Under the pieces are notes generated by a model. That model was not told the origin of the DNA. It saw only the letters and a list, made by a program, of their open reading frames with translations, and made no database searches. From the NCBI GenBank assembly GCA_033344795.1, contig JAWPMS010000001.1, positions 3,720,001 to 3,784,000 of the forward strand: DNA of 64,000 nt, written 5' to 3'. A program made the position numbers and the translations under genes. This document shows, piece by piece, positions 51,094 to 60,021 of the stretch (positions are counted from its first letter, which is position 1; the number at the start of each line of letters is the position of its first letter). Source of the stretch: SHLQ01 sp033344795 (GTDB lineage: Bacteria > Actinomycetota > Acidimicrobiia > Acidimicrobiales > SHLQ01).

Positions 51094-51509
51094 CCGTATC
51101 GACCGAGGCACAAAACTTTGCGTGGCTGCTGGCGCGTTTCGCCCAGGACACCGCTGGGGTTCGAGAAGCAGTGGCCGTTTCCGCCGACGGCCTCCTGCTC
51201 GCATCATCTGCCGGCATCGACACGACCGGCGTGGATCAATTCGCTGCCATCGCTGCGGGGTTGACGAGCCTCACCAACGGGGCTGCAGTGTGCCTCGGAT
51301 GTGGTGTCGTCGATCAGGTCATCGTCGAAATGACGATGGGCAATCTGTTCGTCATGTCCATGGGGCACGGCGCATCACTGGCCGTCCTGTGCCAGTCCGG
51401 CGCAGACATTGCTCAGGTCGCATACGAGATGACCCTGCTCGCCGAGCGAGCGGGCGCAGCCTTGTCCCCCGAGCTCATCAGCGAGCTCAAGAACGTCCTG
51501 ACGGTCTGA
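51090..51509 (+). CDS. Conservon roadblock/LC7 protein (CvnB-like)
   Basis: A 139-residue roadblock/LC7 domain protein (NFAWLLARFAQDTAGVREAV, VSADGLLLAS, YEMTLLAERAG). In MglB-like and CvnB proteins this fold binds and regulates the small GTPase; here the GTPase is encoded two genes downstream. It overlaps the kinase stop by four bases. Confidence 0.92.
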   Translation: MTVSTEAQNFAWLLARFAQDTAGVREAVAVSADGLLLASSAGIDTTGVDQFAAIAAGLTSLTNGAAVCLGCGVVDQVIVEMTMGNLFVMSMGHGASLAVLCQSGADIAQVAYEMTLLAERAGAALSPELISELKNVLTV

Positions 51510-51532
51510 GCCAAGGAACCGAAGGAAGACCA

Positions 51533-51886
51533 ATGGAACTCGATGAGGAGGCAGACGTGATCGAGGAAGGCTCATTCACCCGTCCGTACCTTCTCACCGG
51601 AGGGCGCACGAGGTCTGAAGCCGGCGAGCTCGCAATCGAGGCCATGATCGCCGTGAGCGCGGGCAGTAGCGCTCCAGCTGATCGCGATTTGGCTGCCATC
51701 TACGCGCTTTGCGAGACACCAAATTCCATTGCGGAGATCTCTGCGAAATGTTCCATTCCACTTGGCGTTGCTCGCGTGCTCGTCGCCGATCTCTGGGGTG
51801 AGGGCACCCTCGAAGTACTCGAAACGACACGTTCAGACGACATTGCAATTGTGAGGAGACTGCTCGATGGCATTCGAAACCGATAG
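51533..51886 (+). CDS. Conservon DUF742 protein (CvnC-like)
   Basis: A 117-residue DUF742 protein with the typical FTRPYLLTGGRT start and a winged-helix-like middle (CETPNSIAEISAKCSIPLGV) ending DDIAIVRRLLDGIRNR. It is the third conservon component; its biochemical role is unknown but it is always co-encoded. GAAGGAAG before the ATG is a strong ribosome site. It overlaps the GTPase gene by 20 bases. Confidence 0.92.
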   Translation: MELDEEADVIEEGSFTRPYLLTGGRTRSEAGELAIEAMIAVSAGSSAPADRDLAAIYALCETPNSIAEISAKCSIPLGVARVLVADLWGEGTLEVLETTRSDDIAIVRRLLDGIRNR

Positions 51887-52541
51887 CCAAGCTCGCCCCG
51901 TTTCGGCCAAGGTCGTCATCTCCGGCGGCTTCGGTGTGGGTAAGACCACGTTCGTGAGCGCCGTCTCGGAGATCGCCCCCCTTCGCACCGAGGCCAAGAT
52001 GACCAGTGCCGCGTCCGGTGTTGACGATGCCACCTTCGTCCAACAAAAGACCAGCACGACGGTCGCCATGGACTTTGGCAAGATCACCGTGGAACAGGGC
52101 CTCGTGCTCTACGTCTTTGGCACGCCGGGACAGGACCGCTTCGGCTTCATGTGGAATGACATCACCGCTGGCGCACTCGGTGCGTTGATTCTCGTGGACA
52201 CGCGTCGTCTCGACGAGTGCTTCAACGCGATCGACTTCTTCGAACAGCGAGGTGTTCCCTTCGTGATCGGTCTGAATCAGTTCGACGGTGCTCCGCAGCA
52301 TTCCGTCGAGGACATTCGTGAGGCGCTCGATCTCGCTCCAGAGGTTCCCATCGTGCGAACCGACGCCCGCGACAACGAGACGGCCCTCGACACGCTGGTG
52401 CAGCTCCTGACGCACATCTTGCAGTCGCTGTCGGCCAAGGCCGTCGCAGCTCCGCAGCCAGAGCGTCCTGCGCCCGTGGTCACCGATGAGATGCGCAGCC
52501 GCGCGATGAGTGCTCTGGCGTCTGAACGAAGCGGAGCATAG
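51867..52541 (+). CDS. Conservon small GTPase (CvnD-like)
   Basis: A 224-residue Ras-like/MglA-type GTPase. The P-loop GGFGVGKTT is at 20-28, switch Thr residues follow at about 55-62 (QKTSTTVAMDFG), FGTPGQDRFG is the G3 region and GLNQFDGA the G4 region (NxxD, with Asn-Gln-Phe-Asp). It completes the conservon and is presumably controlled by the roadblock and kinase-like proteins. Confidence 0.93.
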   Translation: MAFETDSQARPVSAKVVISGGFGVGKTTFVSAVSEIAPLRTEAKMTSAASGVDDATFVQQKTSTTVAMDFGKITVEQGLVLYVFGTPGQDRFGFMWNDITAGALGALILVDTRRLDECFNAIDFFEQRGVPFVIGLNQFDGAPQHSVEDIREALDLAPEVPIVRTDARDNETALDTLVQLLTHILQSLSAKAVAAPQPERPAPVVTDEMRSRAMSALASERSGA

Positions 52542-52566
52542 GGACCGCAACCGGTACGCTGACGCC

Positions 52567-53682
52567 GTGGGAAACAGCTTCGGACACACGTTTCAGATCT
52601 CGACGTTCGGCGAGAGTCACGGCGGAGGAGTAGGAGTCGTCATCGATGGGCTGCCGTCTCGACTAGCGATCGATCTCGACCGTATACAGCTCGAGCTCGA
52701 TCGACGTCGACCAGGGCAGAGCAAACTCACCACCCAGCGCGACGAGTCAGACCTCGTGGAGATCCTCTCCGGAGTAGAGGACGGCCGCTCGACCGGGGCA
52801 CCCCTGGCGATGTTGGTCAGAAACAAGGACGCTCGTTCAGGAGCGTACGATCACTTGCGCAACGTCTACCGGCCTTCACACGCCGACTACACCTACGACG
52901 CGAAGTTCGGTCATCGCTCGATCGCAGGCGGAGGTCGGTCGAGCGCTCGTGAAACCATCGGCCGTGTGGCAGCAGGCGCGGTGGCGATGCAGCTGCTCGA
53001 CGCACTCGCCCTCGCCGACGATCGGACAGCCGCTGCGCCGGAAATCGTCTCGTGGGTCGATCAGGTTCATCTGATCACCGCGGACGTCGACCCCGCAACC
53101 GTCACGCTCGCCGAGATTGAAACGCACGACACGAGATGCCCGGACCCCGCAGCTTCGGCCGAGATGACCACCGCGATCGAACAAGCTCGACGCGATGGCG
53201 ATTCCCTTGGCGGGGCGGTTCGAACCGTGGTCCGAAACATGCCGGCCGGACTCGGTGAGCCGGTCTTCGACCGACTCGAGGCAGACCTCGGCAAGGCCAT
53301 GTTGTCCCTGCCGGCGACCAAGGGCTTCGAGGTCGGAAGCGGATTCGGTGCGATCGAAATGACCGGTCTCAGACACAACGATCCCTTCGTCCCGGGCGAC
53401 GATGGAAGGCCTTCCACCACGAGCAACCACTCCGGCGGAGTCCAAGGCGGCATCAGCAACGGACAGCCGCTGCTGCTCCGGACCGCGTTCAAACCGACTG
53501 CGACGATCTCCTCCTCCCAGACGACCGTCTCGACGCAAGGCGCAGCGACCACACTTGAAGCGAAGGGGCGCCACGACCCTTGTGTGTTGCCCCGCGCCGT
53601 CCCGATGGTCGACGCCATGGTCGCTTTGGTCTTGGCCGATCATTCGTTGCGCCAATTGCGCCACTCGGTCCTGCCCGGTTGA
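52567..53682 (+). CDS. aroC: Chorismate synthase
   Basis: The last step of the shikimate pathway: 5-enolpyruvylshikimate-3-phosphate to chorismate, using reduced FMN. The 371 residues begin GNSFGHTFQISTFGESHGGG (split here: GNSFGHTF then STFGESHGGG) and carry RPGQSKLTTQRDE, the catalytic GGRSSARET and a C-terminal GRHDPCVLPRAVP. All three family signatures are intact. TACGCT six bases before the GTG gives the start. A longer upstream reading is antisense to nothing but lacks family residues. Confidence 0.95.
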   Translation: MGNSFGHTFQISTFGESHGGGVGVVIDGLPSRLAIDLDRIQLELDRRRPGQSKLTTQRDESDLVEILSGVEDGRSTGAPLAMLVRNKDARSGAYDHLRNVYRPSHADYTYDAKFGHRSIAGGGRSSARETIGRVAAGAVAMQLLDALALADDRTAAAPEIVSWVDQVHLITADVDPATVTLAEIETHDTRCPDPAASAEMTTAIEQARRDGDSLGGAVRTVVRNMPAGLGEPVFDRLEADLGKAMLSLPATKGFEVGSGFGAIEMTGLRHNDPFVPGDDGRPSTTSNHSGGVQGGISNGQPLLLRTAFKPTATISSSQTTVSTQGAATTLEAKGRHDPCVLPRAVPMVDAMVALVLADHSLRQLRHSVLPG

Positions 53683-53690
53683 GTTGGCGG

Positions 53691-54656
53691 CTAGCCGCCC
53701 GACACGGAGAAGTGCTGCCAATCCTTCGCCGATGACCACGTTCCTCCCCAGATCCAACCGATCTCTGCGAGCGCGGTCGTGGCCACGTCACCGGGGTAGA
53801 GCCCGCCTAGTGCCTCGATGCTGCGATCGGCGAACGCGGCCCCCTCCGGAGGCAGCACCCGGGTCGCAGAGACATACGGGTTCACGAGCGGGTTGATGTC
53901 GATCGCGGTGCCAAACGCATGGTTCGACCAGACGCCCGGTTTCCATGCAACCTCGCGACAGTTGAAGGCAGAAGTGTTGTTGGCCGCCATCGAGAGGTCG
54001 TCATCGCCGTCATAACGATCGACCAGTTCCATCCGTTCGATGGGAAACCGTGCGTCATACAGGGTTCGGAACACGTCGACCATGTTGCTTGCGTGATCTG
54101 CGTGGATGACCAGCTCGCCCGTGGTGGCGACCCCGGCATAGTTCCAATGGGTGACCGTCACCAATCGGAGGTCCTCCAAGGAGACGGGACAGCCCTCGCG
54201 CCAGGAATGGGTCAAGCGAGACCTCGTCTCGTCCGTGATGATGTCGACGGAACCGGCGAAAGCCGTGGGTGGGGAAGCGATTGGCGGCAGTGTGGCAGAT
54301 GGTGTCGGAGCCGGCGCAGCCGTCGTCGGTGCGACAGTCGACGTTTCCGGCGCGACCACAGTGGTCGAGGTAGCGACCACAGTGGTCGAGGTCGCTTCGG
54401 TCGTCGAGGTGGTCGAGGTGGTCGTCGAGGACGCCCGTGTCGTCGACGTTGATGGAGCGGCGGTCTCTTCGTTGGGTGCGGAGGGCTCGTTCGTGGACGG
54501 TTCGGCGGTGGACGACTGAACTGTCGTGCTCGACGCTATGGACGTGTCGGCATCGGAGGCCGAGGCGGATTCTGGTGAAGGACGATCCGAGCCACACGCC
54601 GTGGCGAGGCAAAGCGCGAACGTGAAACCCCCGATCCATCGAGCTCGGTGCAGCAC
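53691..54656 (-). CDS. Lipoprotein D-alanyl-D-alanine carboxypeptidase (peptidase M15, VanY-like)
   Basis: An exported peptidoglycan carboxypeptidase. Signal peptide with lipobox CLATACGSD, a Ser/Thr-rich linker of about 70 residues, then an M15 domain. The zinc ligands are visible: SNHAFGTAIDIN (His and Asp) and DWQHFS (His). A catalytic Glu/Asp in the wall region is expected. The start is a GTG. It converges on chorismate synthase with eight bases between stops. Confidence 0.85.
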   Translation of the reverse strand: MLHRARWIGGFTFALCLATACGSDRPSPESASASDADTSIASSTTVQSSTAEPSTNEPSAPNEETAAPSTSTTRASSTTTSTTSTTEATSTTVVATSTTVVAPETSTVAPTTAAPAPTPSATLPPIASPPTAFAGSVDIITDETRSRLTHSWREGCPVSLEDLRLVTVTHWNYAGVATTGELVIHADHASNMVDVFRTLYDARFPIERMELVDRYDGDDDLSMAANNTSAFNCREVAWKPGVWSNHAFGTAIDINPLVNPYVSATRVLPPEGAAFADRSIEALGGLYPGDVATTALAEIGWIWGGTWSSAKDWQHFSVSGG

Positions 54657-54687
54657 CGGTGCAGAGATCAGCCGGAACGGTCCGTCG

Positions 54688-55191
54688 TTAGAGGGCGACA
54701 GCCGAACTCAGTTCGTTCGTCGTGGTCGACGATTCGCGACCTCGTGACGGGAACAGCTCGACGATCGCTTCGTCAAGTTCATCGATGACGCCACTCAGCG
54801 GCAAGATGTTCAACACACCCTGACCGTTCTTCAATAGATCGATCACTTCTTCGCCGCTGCGCACCAGCATCGGTTGGGATCCATTCACCACAAGATTCGC
54901 GGTCGCGATGTCTTCGCCGAGCTCGTCTTGCAGGTAGGCAAAGACTTCACGTACCTGCTCGAGTCGTATTCCCGAGTCCAGAAGGTTCTTGACCACCTTG
55001 AGCTCGAGGAGGTTCCGGTAGGAATACTGCCGTCGCGAACCGCTGCCCGACGCGTCGGTGAGCCCGGGGCGGATGAGATCGGTGCGGGCCCAATAGTCGA
55101 GTTGCCGGTACGTGATTCCGACGATTTCGGCCGTGCTCTTGCCGCTGTAGCCAACGACACTGTCGTCACTGGTGTTGCTCGTGTTGCTCAT
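54688..55191 (-). CDS. MerR-family regulator (Rv1830-like)
   Basis: A 167-residue regulator with a winged-helix MerR domain at about 25-85 (AEIVGITYRQLDYWARTDLI, RRQYSYRNLLELKVV) and a helical C-terminal domain. The sequence and its place after a DUF151 nuclease, an FHA protein and gcvH match the order of the mycobacterial Rv1826-Rv1830 region. The start MSNTSNTSDD is chosen over an upstream Met. An isolated inverted repeat (55314-55334) lies upstream. Confidence 0.85.
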   Translation of the reverse strand: MSNTSNTSDDSVVGYSGKSTAEIVGITYRQLDYWARTDLIRPGLTDASGSGSRRQYSYRNLLELKVVKNLLDSGIRLEQVREVFAYLQDELGEDIATANLVVNGSQPMLVRSGEEVIDLLKNGQGVLNILPLSGVIDELDEAIVELFPSRGRESSTTTNELSSAVAL

Positions 55192-55313
55192 GAGATCTTG
55201 GGTCCCTTCCCGCACCGCGTGCGAGATGTCCACGCCAGAGTGGCAGTCGTGGAATTACGTGGCCGTAATCCTAGAGACCCGGATTGCGGCGGTCAACGAC
55301 CCAACGTGAGATT

Positions 55314-55334
55314 GTTCGCGCGGACCGCGCGAAC
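55314..55334. terminator. Perfect 9-bp hairpin between DUF151 and MerR genes
   Basis: GTTCGCGCG-GAC-CGCGCGAAC is a perfect nine-base inverted repeat with a three-base loop, 16 bases after the DUF151 stop on the minus strand. No U tract follows on that strand, so termination is not certain. Confidence 0.45.
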
Positions 55335-55349
55335 CGCCTCGGTCAGCCG

Positions 55350-55847
55350 CTAGGCGAAGTCCTCAGGTTTGACGCTGTCGATGAAATCCCGGAAGTCTTC
55401 GACGATGTCTTCTGACTCCTCGTCCTCGGACTCGGGGACGTCCGAGTAGCCGACCTCAGCAAGCAACTCGTCCTCGGCAAAGATCGGCACCTGCATCCGG
55501 ACTGCGAGGGCGATCGCGTCGGACGGGCGAGCGGACATGACACGAGCCTCGCCCGGCGAACGCATGTGGAGCTCAGCGAAGAACGTACGCTCACGAAGTT
55601 CGGTGATCACCACTCGTTCGACGGAAACGTCCATCGCGTCGAGCGCCTGCGCAAACAAATCGTGCGTCATCGGACGAGGAGGTTCGACACCCTCGTGTGC
55701 CAGAGCGATCGCGGTCGCTTCCGGTCCACCGATGAAGATCGGGAGAATCAGCGACTCCGCTGCGTCCTCGGTCGTCGTACGGAGCAAGACGATAGGCGTG
55801 TTGCTCGGCAGCTCGACCCTGACCCCAACAAGTTCCATTGGAACCAT
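55350..55847 (-). CDS. Bifunctional nuclease (DUF151) family protein
   Basis: A 165-residue soluble protein of the DUF151/BFN family (MELVGVRVELPSNTPIVLLR, GGPEATAIALAHEG, SARPSDAIALAVRM), known in plants and bacteria as RNase/DNase or of unknown role. GAGAGGAG before the ATG is a strong ribosome site. It is syntenic with mycobacterial Rv1829. The C-terminus is acidic (ESEDEESEDIVEDF). Confidence 0.9.
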   Translation of the reverse strand: MVPMELVGVRVELPSNTPIVLLRTTTEDAAESLILPIFIGGPEATAIALAHEGVEPPRPMTHDLFAQALDAMDVSVERVVITELRERTFFAELHMRSPGEARVMSARPSDAIALAVRMQVPIFAEDELLAEVGYSDVPESEDEESEDIVEDFRDFIDSVKPEDFA

Positions 55848-55893
55848 GTGACACTCCTCTCGAATTCTCAGCCTATCGCTAGGCGAGCGGGCT

Positions 55894-56388
55894 CTACTGG
55901 TCGGTCGAGCCTGTTCCGTGAAAGAAGATCAGCTTGAAGCGACCGATCTGCAGCTCATCACCATCGACCAGGACGGCATCCTCGGTCAGTTGTTTGTTCA
56001 CGTACGTGCCGTTCAACGAGCCGACATCACGAGCTCGATAGACGCCGTCGTCGTTCGAGATCTCGACATGTCGACGCGAAACGGTCACATCGTCGAGAAA
56101 GATGTCGCTCGCGGGGTGCCGGCCTGCTGTCACGACCTCGCTGTCGAGGGCGTATCGAGATCCCCTCTTGGGACCGTTCTCGACGACGAGCAGTCCGGTC
56201 GACTCCGTGAAACCTTCGCGGTCGGCCAAATGTTCGCGGTCGATCTGCTCAGGATGTGAAATGACGGGGATGGCTTCGGTCGGCGCATCCGGTCCCCCGC
56301 CGATCTGCTCGCCACACGACGAGCAGTAGTTCGCGCCAGGATCATTGCGGTGGCCACATGCCGAACACACGCGGTCCTCCATGATCAC
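55894..56388 (-). CDS. FHA-domain protein with N-terminal zinc ribbon (GarA-like)
   Basis: A 164-residue protein. A zinc-ribbon (CSACG...CSSCG, residues 8-27) precedes a linker and a C-terminal FHA domain (about 70-160) with the phospho-Thr-binding residues GRHPASDI, SRRHVEI and NGTYVN. GarA of Mycobacterium, also downstream of gcvH, has the FHA domain but no zinc ribbon. The linker contains Thr residues (APTEA) that could be phosphorylated by a PknB/PknG-type kinase. The GTG start overlaps the gcvH stop by four bases. Confidence 0.87.
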   Translation of the reverse strand: MIMEDRVCSACGHRNDPGANYCSSCGEQIGGGPDAPTEAIPVISHPEQIDREHLADREGFTESTGLLVVENGPKRGSRYALDSEVVTAGRHPASDIFLDDVTVSRRHVEISNDDGVYRARDVGSLNGTYVNKQLTEDAVLVDGDELQIGRFKLIFFHGTGSTDQ

Positions 56389-56765
56389 TCGCCGGTCAGC
56401 TCGCCGTACGCCGCAGCATCGAGGAGTCCAGCGAGTTCTCCGTCATCTCCGACTGACATGACATAGAGCCACCCCTCGCCGTATGGGTCTTCGTTCAGCT
56501 TTCCGGGGGTGTCATCGAGCGATTCGTTGACTTCGACGACCGTTCCGGTCAAAGGCGCATAGAGGTCCGAAACCGATTTGGTCGATTCGACCTCGCCGAC
56601 GGAGGTGCCAAGTGTGATCGACGCACCCACGGCGGGTACCTCGACGAACACGACGTCGCCGAGCGCATCCTGCGCGTAATCGGTGATTCCGACCCGAGCG
56701 TTGCCATCAACGATGCGGACCCATTCATGGTCTGAGGTGTATTGCAGGTCTTCAGGGATGTTCAT
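56385..56765 (-). CDS. gcvH: Glycine cleavage system H protein
   Basis: The lipoyl carrier protein of the glycine cleavage system. The 126 residues include EHEW-like DHEWVRI, YAQDALGDVVFVEVP and the lipoylated Lys63 in EVESTKSVSDLYAP. No gcvP or gcvT gene lies in the window. TAGTAT eight bases before the ATG suggests a leaderless start. It is first of a run with the FHA gene, mirroring Rv1826-Rv1827. Confidence 0.95.
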   Translation of the reverse strand: MNIPEDLQYTSDHEWVRIVDGNARVGITDYAQDALGDVVFVEVPAVGASITLGTSVGEVESTKSVSDLYAPLTGTVVEVNESLDDTPGKLNEDPYGEGWLYVMSVGDDGELAGLLDAAAYGELTGE

Positions 56766-56776
56766 GACCCGACATA

Positions 56777-57355
56777 CTAGTCAGCTTTGCTCCCCGCATC
56801 GGCCAAAGCCTGGCGAGCCATCGGGACGTACCCCCAGGCAGCGAACCACGAGATGGCGAGCCCGGGGATGCCACAGACCCAGCCGAGGACTCGCAAGACG
56901 TCGGCACCACCGATCGTGCTCGCCCCGGCGAGCAGCAGCGGGTACGCGAACATCAAGAAGAACGTTCCCGTTTTGCCCCACCAGGTGACCTCGAACGACG
57001 TCACCCCTCGAGCTCCGAGTCCAAGGGCCGCAAGCGAGACCAGGCCCTCGCGGAGCAATGTCAGCGCGGCGAACCACACGGGCACCGAGCCGTCGATCCA
57101 CGTCGAGACCACGGCCGTCAACATCATCAGACGGTCCGCGGTCGGGTCGAGAAGTTTGCCGAGCTCGGACACTTGGTCGAATCGACGAGCAAACCATCCG
57201 TCGGTCCAGTCGGTTGCCCCGAGGACTGCGAGGAGGATCGCTGCGTTCATCCGATCGTCTTGGGCGAACAGCAGCCAGACAAACCACGGGATACAGGCCA
57301 GCCGAAGAGCCGATATGGCGTTCGGAATGGTGTAGGGCCGCCATTCGGTCTGCAT
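56777..57355 (-). CDS. CDP-alcohol phosphatidyltransferase (PgsA2-like)
   Basis: A phospholipid synthase that condenses CDP-diacylglycerol with an alcohol. The 192 residues form about six helices with the catalytic pattern D-x2-DG-x2-AR-x8-G-x3-D-x3-D (DWTDGWFARRF, then GKLLDPTAD). Resemblance is to PgsA-type phosphatidylglycerol phosphate or cardiolipin synthases. The ATG at 57355 is preferred over 57361 because TACGAT lies eight bases before it. It is syntenic with Rv1822. Confidence 0.87.
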   Translation of the reverse strand: MQTEWRPYTIPNAISALRLACIPWFVWLLFAQDDRMNAAILLAVLGATDWTDGWFARRFDQVSELGKLLDPTADRLMMLTAVVSTWIDGSVPVWFAALTLLREGLVSLAALGLGARGVTSFEVTWWGKTGTFFLMFAYPLLLAGASTIGGADVLRVLGWVCGIPGLAISWFAAWGYVPMARQALADAGSKAD

Positions 57356-57418
57356 TGGCATCGATCGTATCTGTCGCTACTCCCCCGACCGACGAAATTC
57401 CCGACCTACAGTTGATGC

Positions 57419-57844
57419 ATGGCAGGCATCTTCGCCCGAATCATCGACGGACAGATTCCCTCTCGGATGATCTGGGAGGACGATGAATGTGTCGCATTTC
57501 TCGATGTCCGCCCGATCGCTCCCGGTCACACGCTCGTGGTGCCGCGGGCGGAGATCGATCAATGGACTGATCTTCCTGCCTCGCTCGCCACGCACCTCAT
57601 GCAGGTTGCCCACGCGGTTGGCCGCGCTCAACAGCAGGTGTTCTCCCCGAGTCGAATCGGGCTCATGATCGCAGGCTTCGAAGTGCCACACACCCACGTC
57701 CACGTGATCCCGATCAACTCGATGGACGATCTCGACTTCGCGAACGCAGATCTGAGCCCCGATCAGGAGGGACTCGATCGTCACATGCACGAATTGCGCA
57801 CCGCTCTACAGGCGGACGGTCATTCGACGATGTCGAGTCGATAG
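57419..57844 (+). CDS. HIT-family hydrolase
   Basis: A nucleotide-binding histidine triad protein of 141 residues; the triad HTHVHV is at 91-96. HIT proteins hydrolyse or transfer nucleoside phosphoramidates or AMP esters. TACAGT six bases before the ATG indicates a leaderless start. The 3' end overlaps the convergent DUF2079 gene by 25 bases. Confidence 0.93.
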   Translation: MAGIFARIIDGQIPSRMIWEDDECVAFLDVRPIAPGHTLVVPRAEIDQWTDLPASLATHLMQVAHAVGRAQQQVFSPSRIGLMIAGFEVPHTHVHVIPINSMDDLDFANADLSPDQEGLDRHMHELRTALQADGHSTMSSR

Positions 57845-59334
57845 ACCGAAACGGTCCCGAACCGGTTGAACACAACGTAACCCTTGGCCTCGATCACCTG
57901 GTCGAATGTCACCCGCCCAAGGGCCGTCCAGGACTCGTCGGATTCGTCGATGAGTATGACGTCGGAGCCAAAGGTTGGGTCCGCGGGTTTGTACACCTCG
58001 AGACCATCGGGAAAGCGCAACAGCTGCGTGCGCTCGGTCAGGAGCGGAAGCGCTCTCTCGAGCGCGGCGACCGATTCTTCCGGACCGATCGTGTCGACGG
58101 CTGCCAGGACATCGATGTCGTTCGACGAGCGACTCCCCCACGTCCACGGCTCGTTGTACAGGCTGCTACCCGCACCGAACAAGAAGAACGCCATGCTTGC
58201 GAACAGGACGCCTCCGAGGAGCCGTCCGTTGACGAATACCCGACGCACCGACCGTCGACCGACAGCGCGAAGTGCGAATGCGGCGGCAATCGGAAGAAAC
58301 GCCAATGCGGCGACGTCCTGCTGGGGATTGCCGAACTCGCCGGGCGGGATGGCAGCGAGGAAGCCGAACACACCAAAGATGATCAGTGGCAGCTGGAATC
58401 GAAGGCGAAGCACCGGCAGAAAGAGCCACGGCGCAAAAAGCAAGATCAGTTTTCGAAAGTTCTCCTCGGCAAAAAAGTCCCGCAGCACCTGTAGCGGGTT
58501 GGTCAGCATTCCCCACAAGATCGCCACCGGTCCATCGCCGTAGCTGGCGAAGGCATCTCCGTGGAGGAATTCACCACCGGCGAGGTCCGAGCTGAACACG
58601 CCGAGTGCGAGCGCCGCCCAGATCGCCCCCGCCGCGGCGGTGACGCGTCCGGCGCGTGTGCGTCCCTCGACCGCCAGCAGAGCTCCGACACCCACGACCA
58701 CGAGGCCGAGATCTGAGCGGGTCGACAATACGAAGGCGATCGCAATCCCGAAACGAATCCATTGTTTGTTCTGGCTGAAGAGGTACGCCCAGAGCAGTGC
58801 GGGCACCGCAAGCGCTTCTGGGTGGAACTCGCTCAGGTTGAGGTTGTGGAGCTGCGGCTGAAAACCGTACGCCAGGCCGAGGACCAGAGCTGTTTCGACG
58901 CCGAGTTCGAGGACGCTCCTCGCGATCCGCCAGAGAGGTACGACGCCCAGAGAGAGCGCCAACGCCTGCAGGATCAGCAGCAGCGGCCCGGTCGGCAGGA
59001 GCGTCGACAACTGCGCAATCGGCCACATGATGAGCGAGAACTGACCATCGAACAGATCGCGCTCAGTGAGGGTGACGAACGGTTCGTTGCCCTCTCCAAC
59101 CAGCCACAGGCCCTGCATCCAGGCAGCGAATTCTTCGCCGAGCTGCAGGCTTCGGTACCGAGCGAGCGACAGACTGCCGAAACCGAGAAAGAGCAATACC
59201 GCCAGAATCCAAGGCAAGGCGCGGTCGGGACCGATGCCCTCGAGGCGAGCTTGCCAGCGAAGGGCGAGATGATTGATCGACCGCCGAAGCTCGGAGTCTG
59301 ACCAGCCGGTCGAGGTCCGCGCCGTGCTCGTCAT
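57820..59334 (-). CDS. DUF2079 polytopic membrane protein
   Basis: A 504-residue membrane protein with about ten helices, of the DUF2079 family of predicted glycosyltransferase-like membrane enzymes. Conserved polar clusters lie in loops (DLFDGQFSL, NLNLSEFHPEA). Its substrate is unknown. It overlaps the SOS-peptidase-like gene stop by four bases (ATGA), so the two are co-translated. Confidence 0.83.
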   Translation of the reverse strand: MTSTARTSTGWSDSELRRSINHLALRWQARLEGIGPDRALPWILAVLLFLGFGSLSLARYRSLQLGEEFAAWMQGLWLVGEGNEPFVTLTERDLFDGQFSLIMWPIAQLSTLLPTGPLLLILQALALSLGVVPLWRIARSVLELGVETALVLGLAYGFQPQLHNLNLSEFHPEALAVPALLWAYLFSQNKQWIRFGIAIAFVLSTRSDLGLVVVGVGALLAVEGRTRAGRVTAAAGAIWAALALGVFSSDLAGGEFLHGDAFASYGDGPVAILWGMLTNPLQVLRDFFAEENFRKLILLFAPWLFLPVLRLRFQLPLIIFGVFGFLAAIPPGEFGNPQQDVAALAFLPIAAAFALRAVGRRSVRRVFVNGRLLGGVLFASMAFFLFGAGSSLYNEPWTWGSRSSNDIDVLAAVDTIGPEESVAALERALPLLTERTQLLRFPDGLEVYKPADPTFGSDVILIDESDESWTALGRVTFDQVIEAKGYVVFNRFGTVSVYRLDIVE

Positions 59335-60011
59335 GCGACGGGATCGAGCAGCGATGGCTCGTTGTTGCGGACATTGTTGACCTGATCGGACACCGGATAC
59401 GCACCGAGCAGGCCATCGGGAGCGGGAACGAGGAGCTTCGTGAGTTCGTCCGTCTCCTCATAGGCCGGATCGAGCCACTGGTCCCAGTTCTTGGGCGCCA
59501 AGAGAACTGGCATGCGATCGTGAATGGGTTCCATCGTGGCGTTCGGCGTGGTGGTGATGATGGTGAACGTATGAATCTCTCGAAGATTCTCGGCGTCGGT
59601 CCACCTCTCGAACAATCCCGCAAATGCCATCGGATCACCGTCGAGGCGGCTGATGTACATGGGTTGCTTGGTCTTGGGATCGAGACGTTTCCACTCGTAG
59701 AAGCCATCCGCGGTCACCAGGCATCGCCGCCGGGCGAACGCGGAGCGGAAGCTGTTCTTGGTTGCCACGGTCTCGGCGCGAGCATTGATCATCTTCGAAC
59801 CGATACGAAGGTCTTTGGCCCAGCGTGGGACGAGGCCCCAGCGTAGATAGTCGAGGTGTCGACTCCCCTCTCGTACACGCACCACCGGAACGTCTCGCGT
59901 CGGTGCGACGTTGTAATCGGGCTCAACGGCATCTGGTTCAGCCGGAGCTTCCGCACCGAAGTACGCGGCCAGTTTGTCCGGCGGGGTCGTCGAGGCGAAG
60001 CGTCCACACAC
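59331..60011 (-). CDS. SOS response-associated peptidase (HMCES/YedK family)
   Basis: A DNA-protein crosslink sensor for abasic sites. The GTG start puts the catalytic Cys at position 2 (MCGRFAST), which forms the thiazolidine link. YNVAPT, MINARAET (Glu) and HDRMPV (His) are the remaining active-site motifs. The longer reading to 60155 would bury Cys2 and is rejected. It is followed by the co-translated DUF2079 gene. Confidence 0.9.
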   Translation of the reverse strand: MCGRFASTTPPDKLAAYFGAEAPAEPDAVEPDYNVAPTRDVPVVRVREGSRHLDYLRWGLVPRWAKDLRIGSKMINARAETVATKNSFRSAFARRRCLVTADGFYEWKRLDPKTKQPMYISRLDGDPMAFAGLFERWTDAENLREIHTFTIITTTPNATMEPIHDRMPVLLAPKNWDQWLDPAYEETDELTKLLVPAPDGLLGAYPVSDQVNNVRNNEPSLLDPVA

Positions 60012-60021
60012 GACGCGGACT

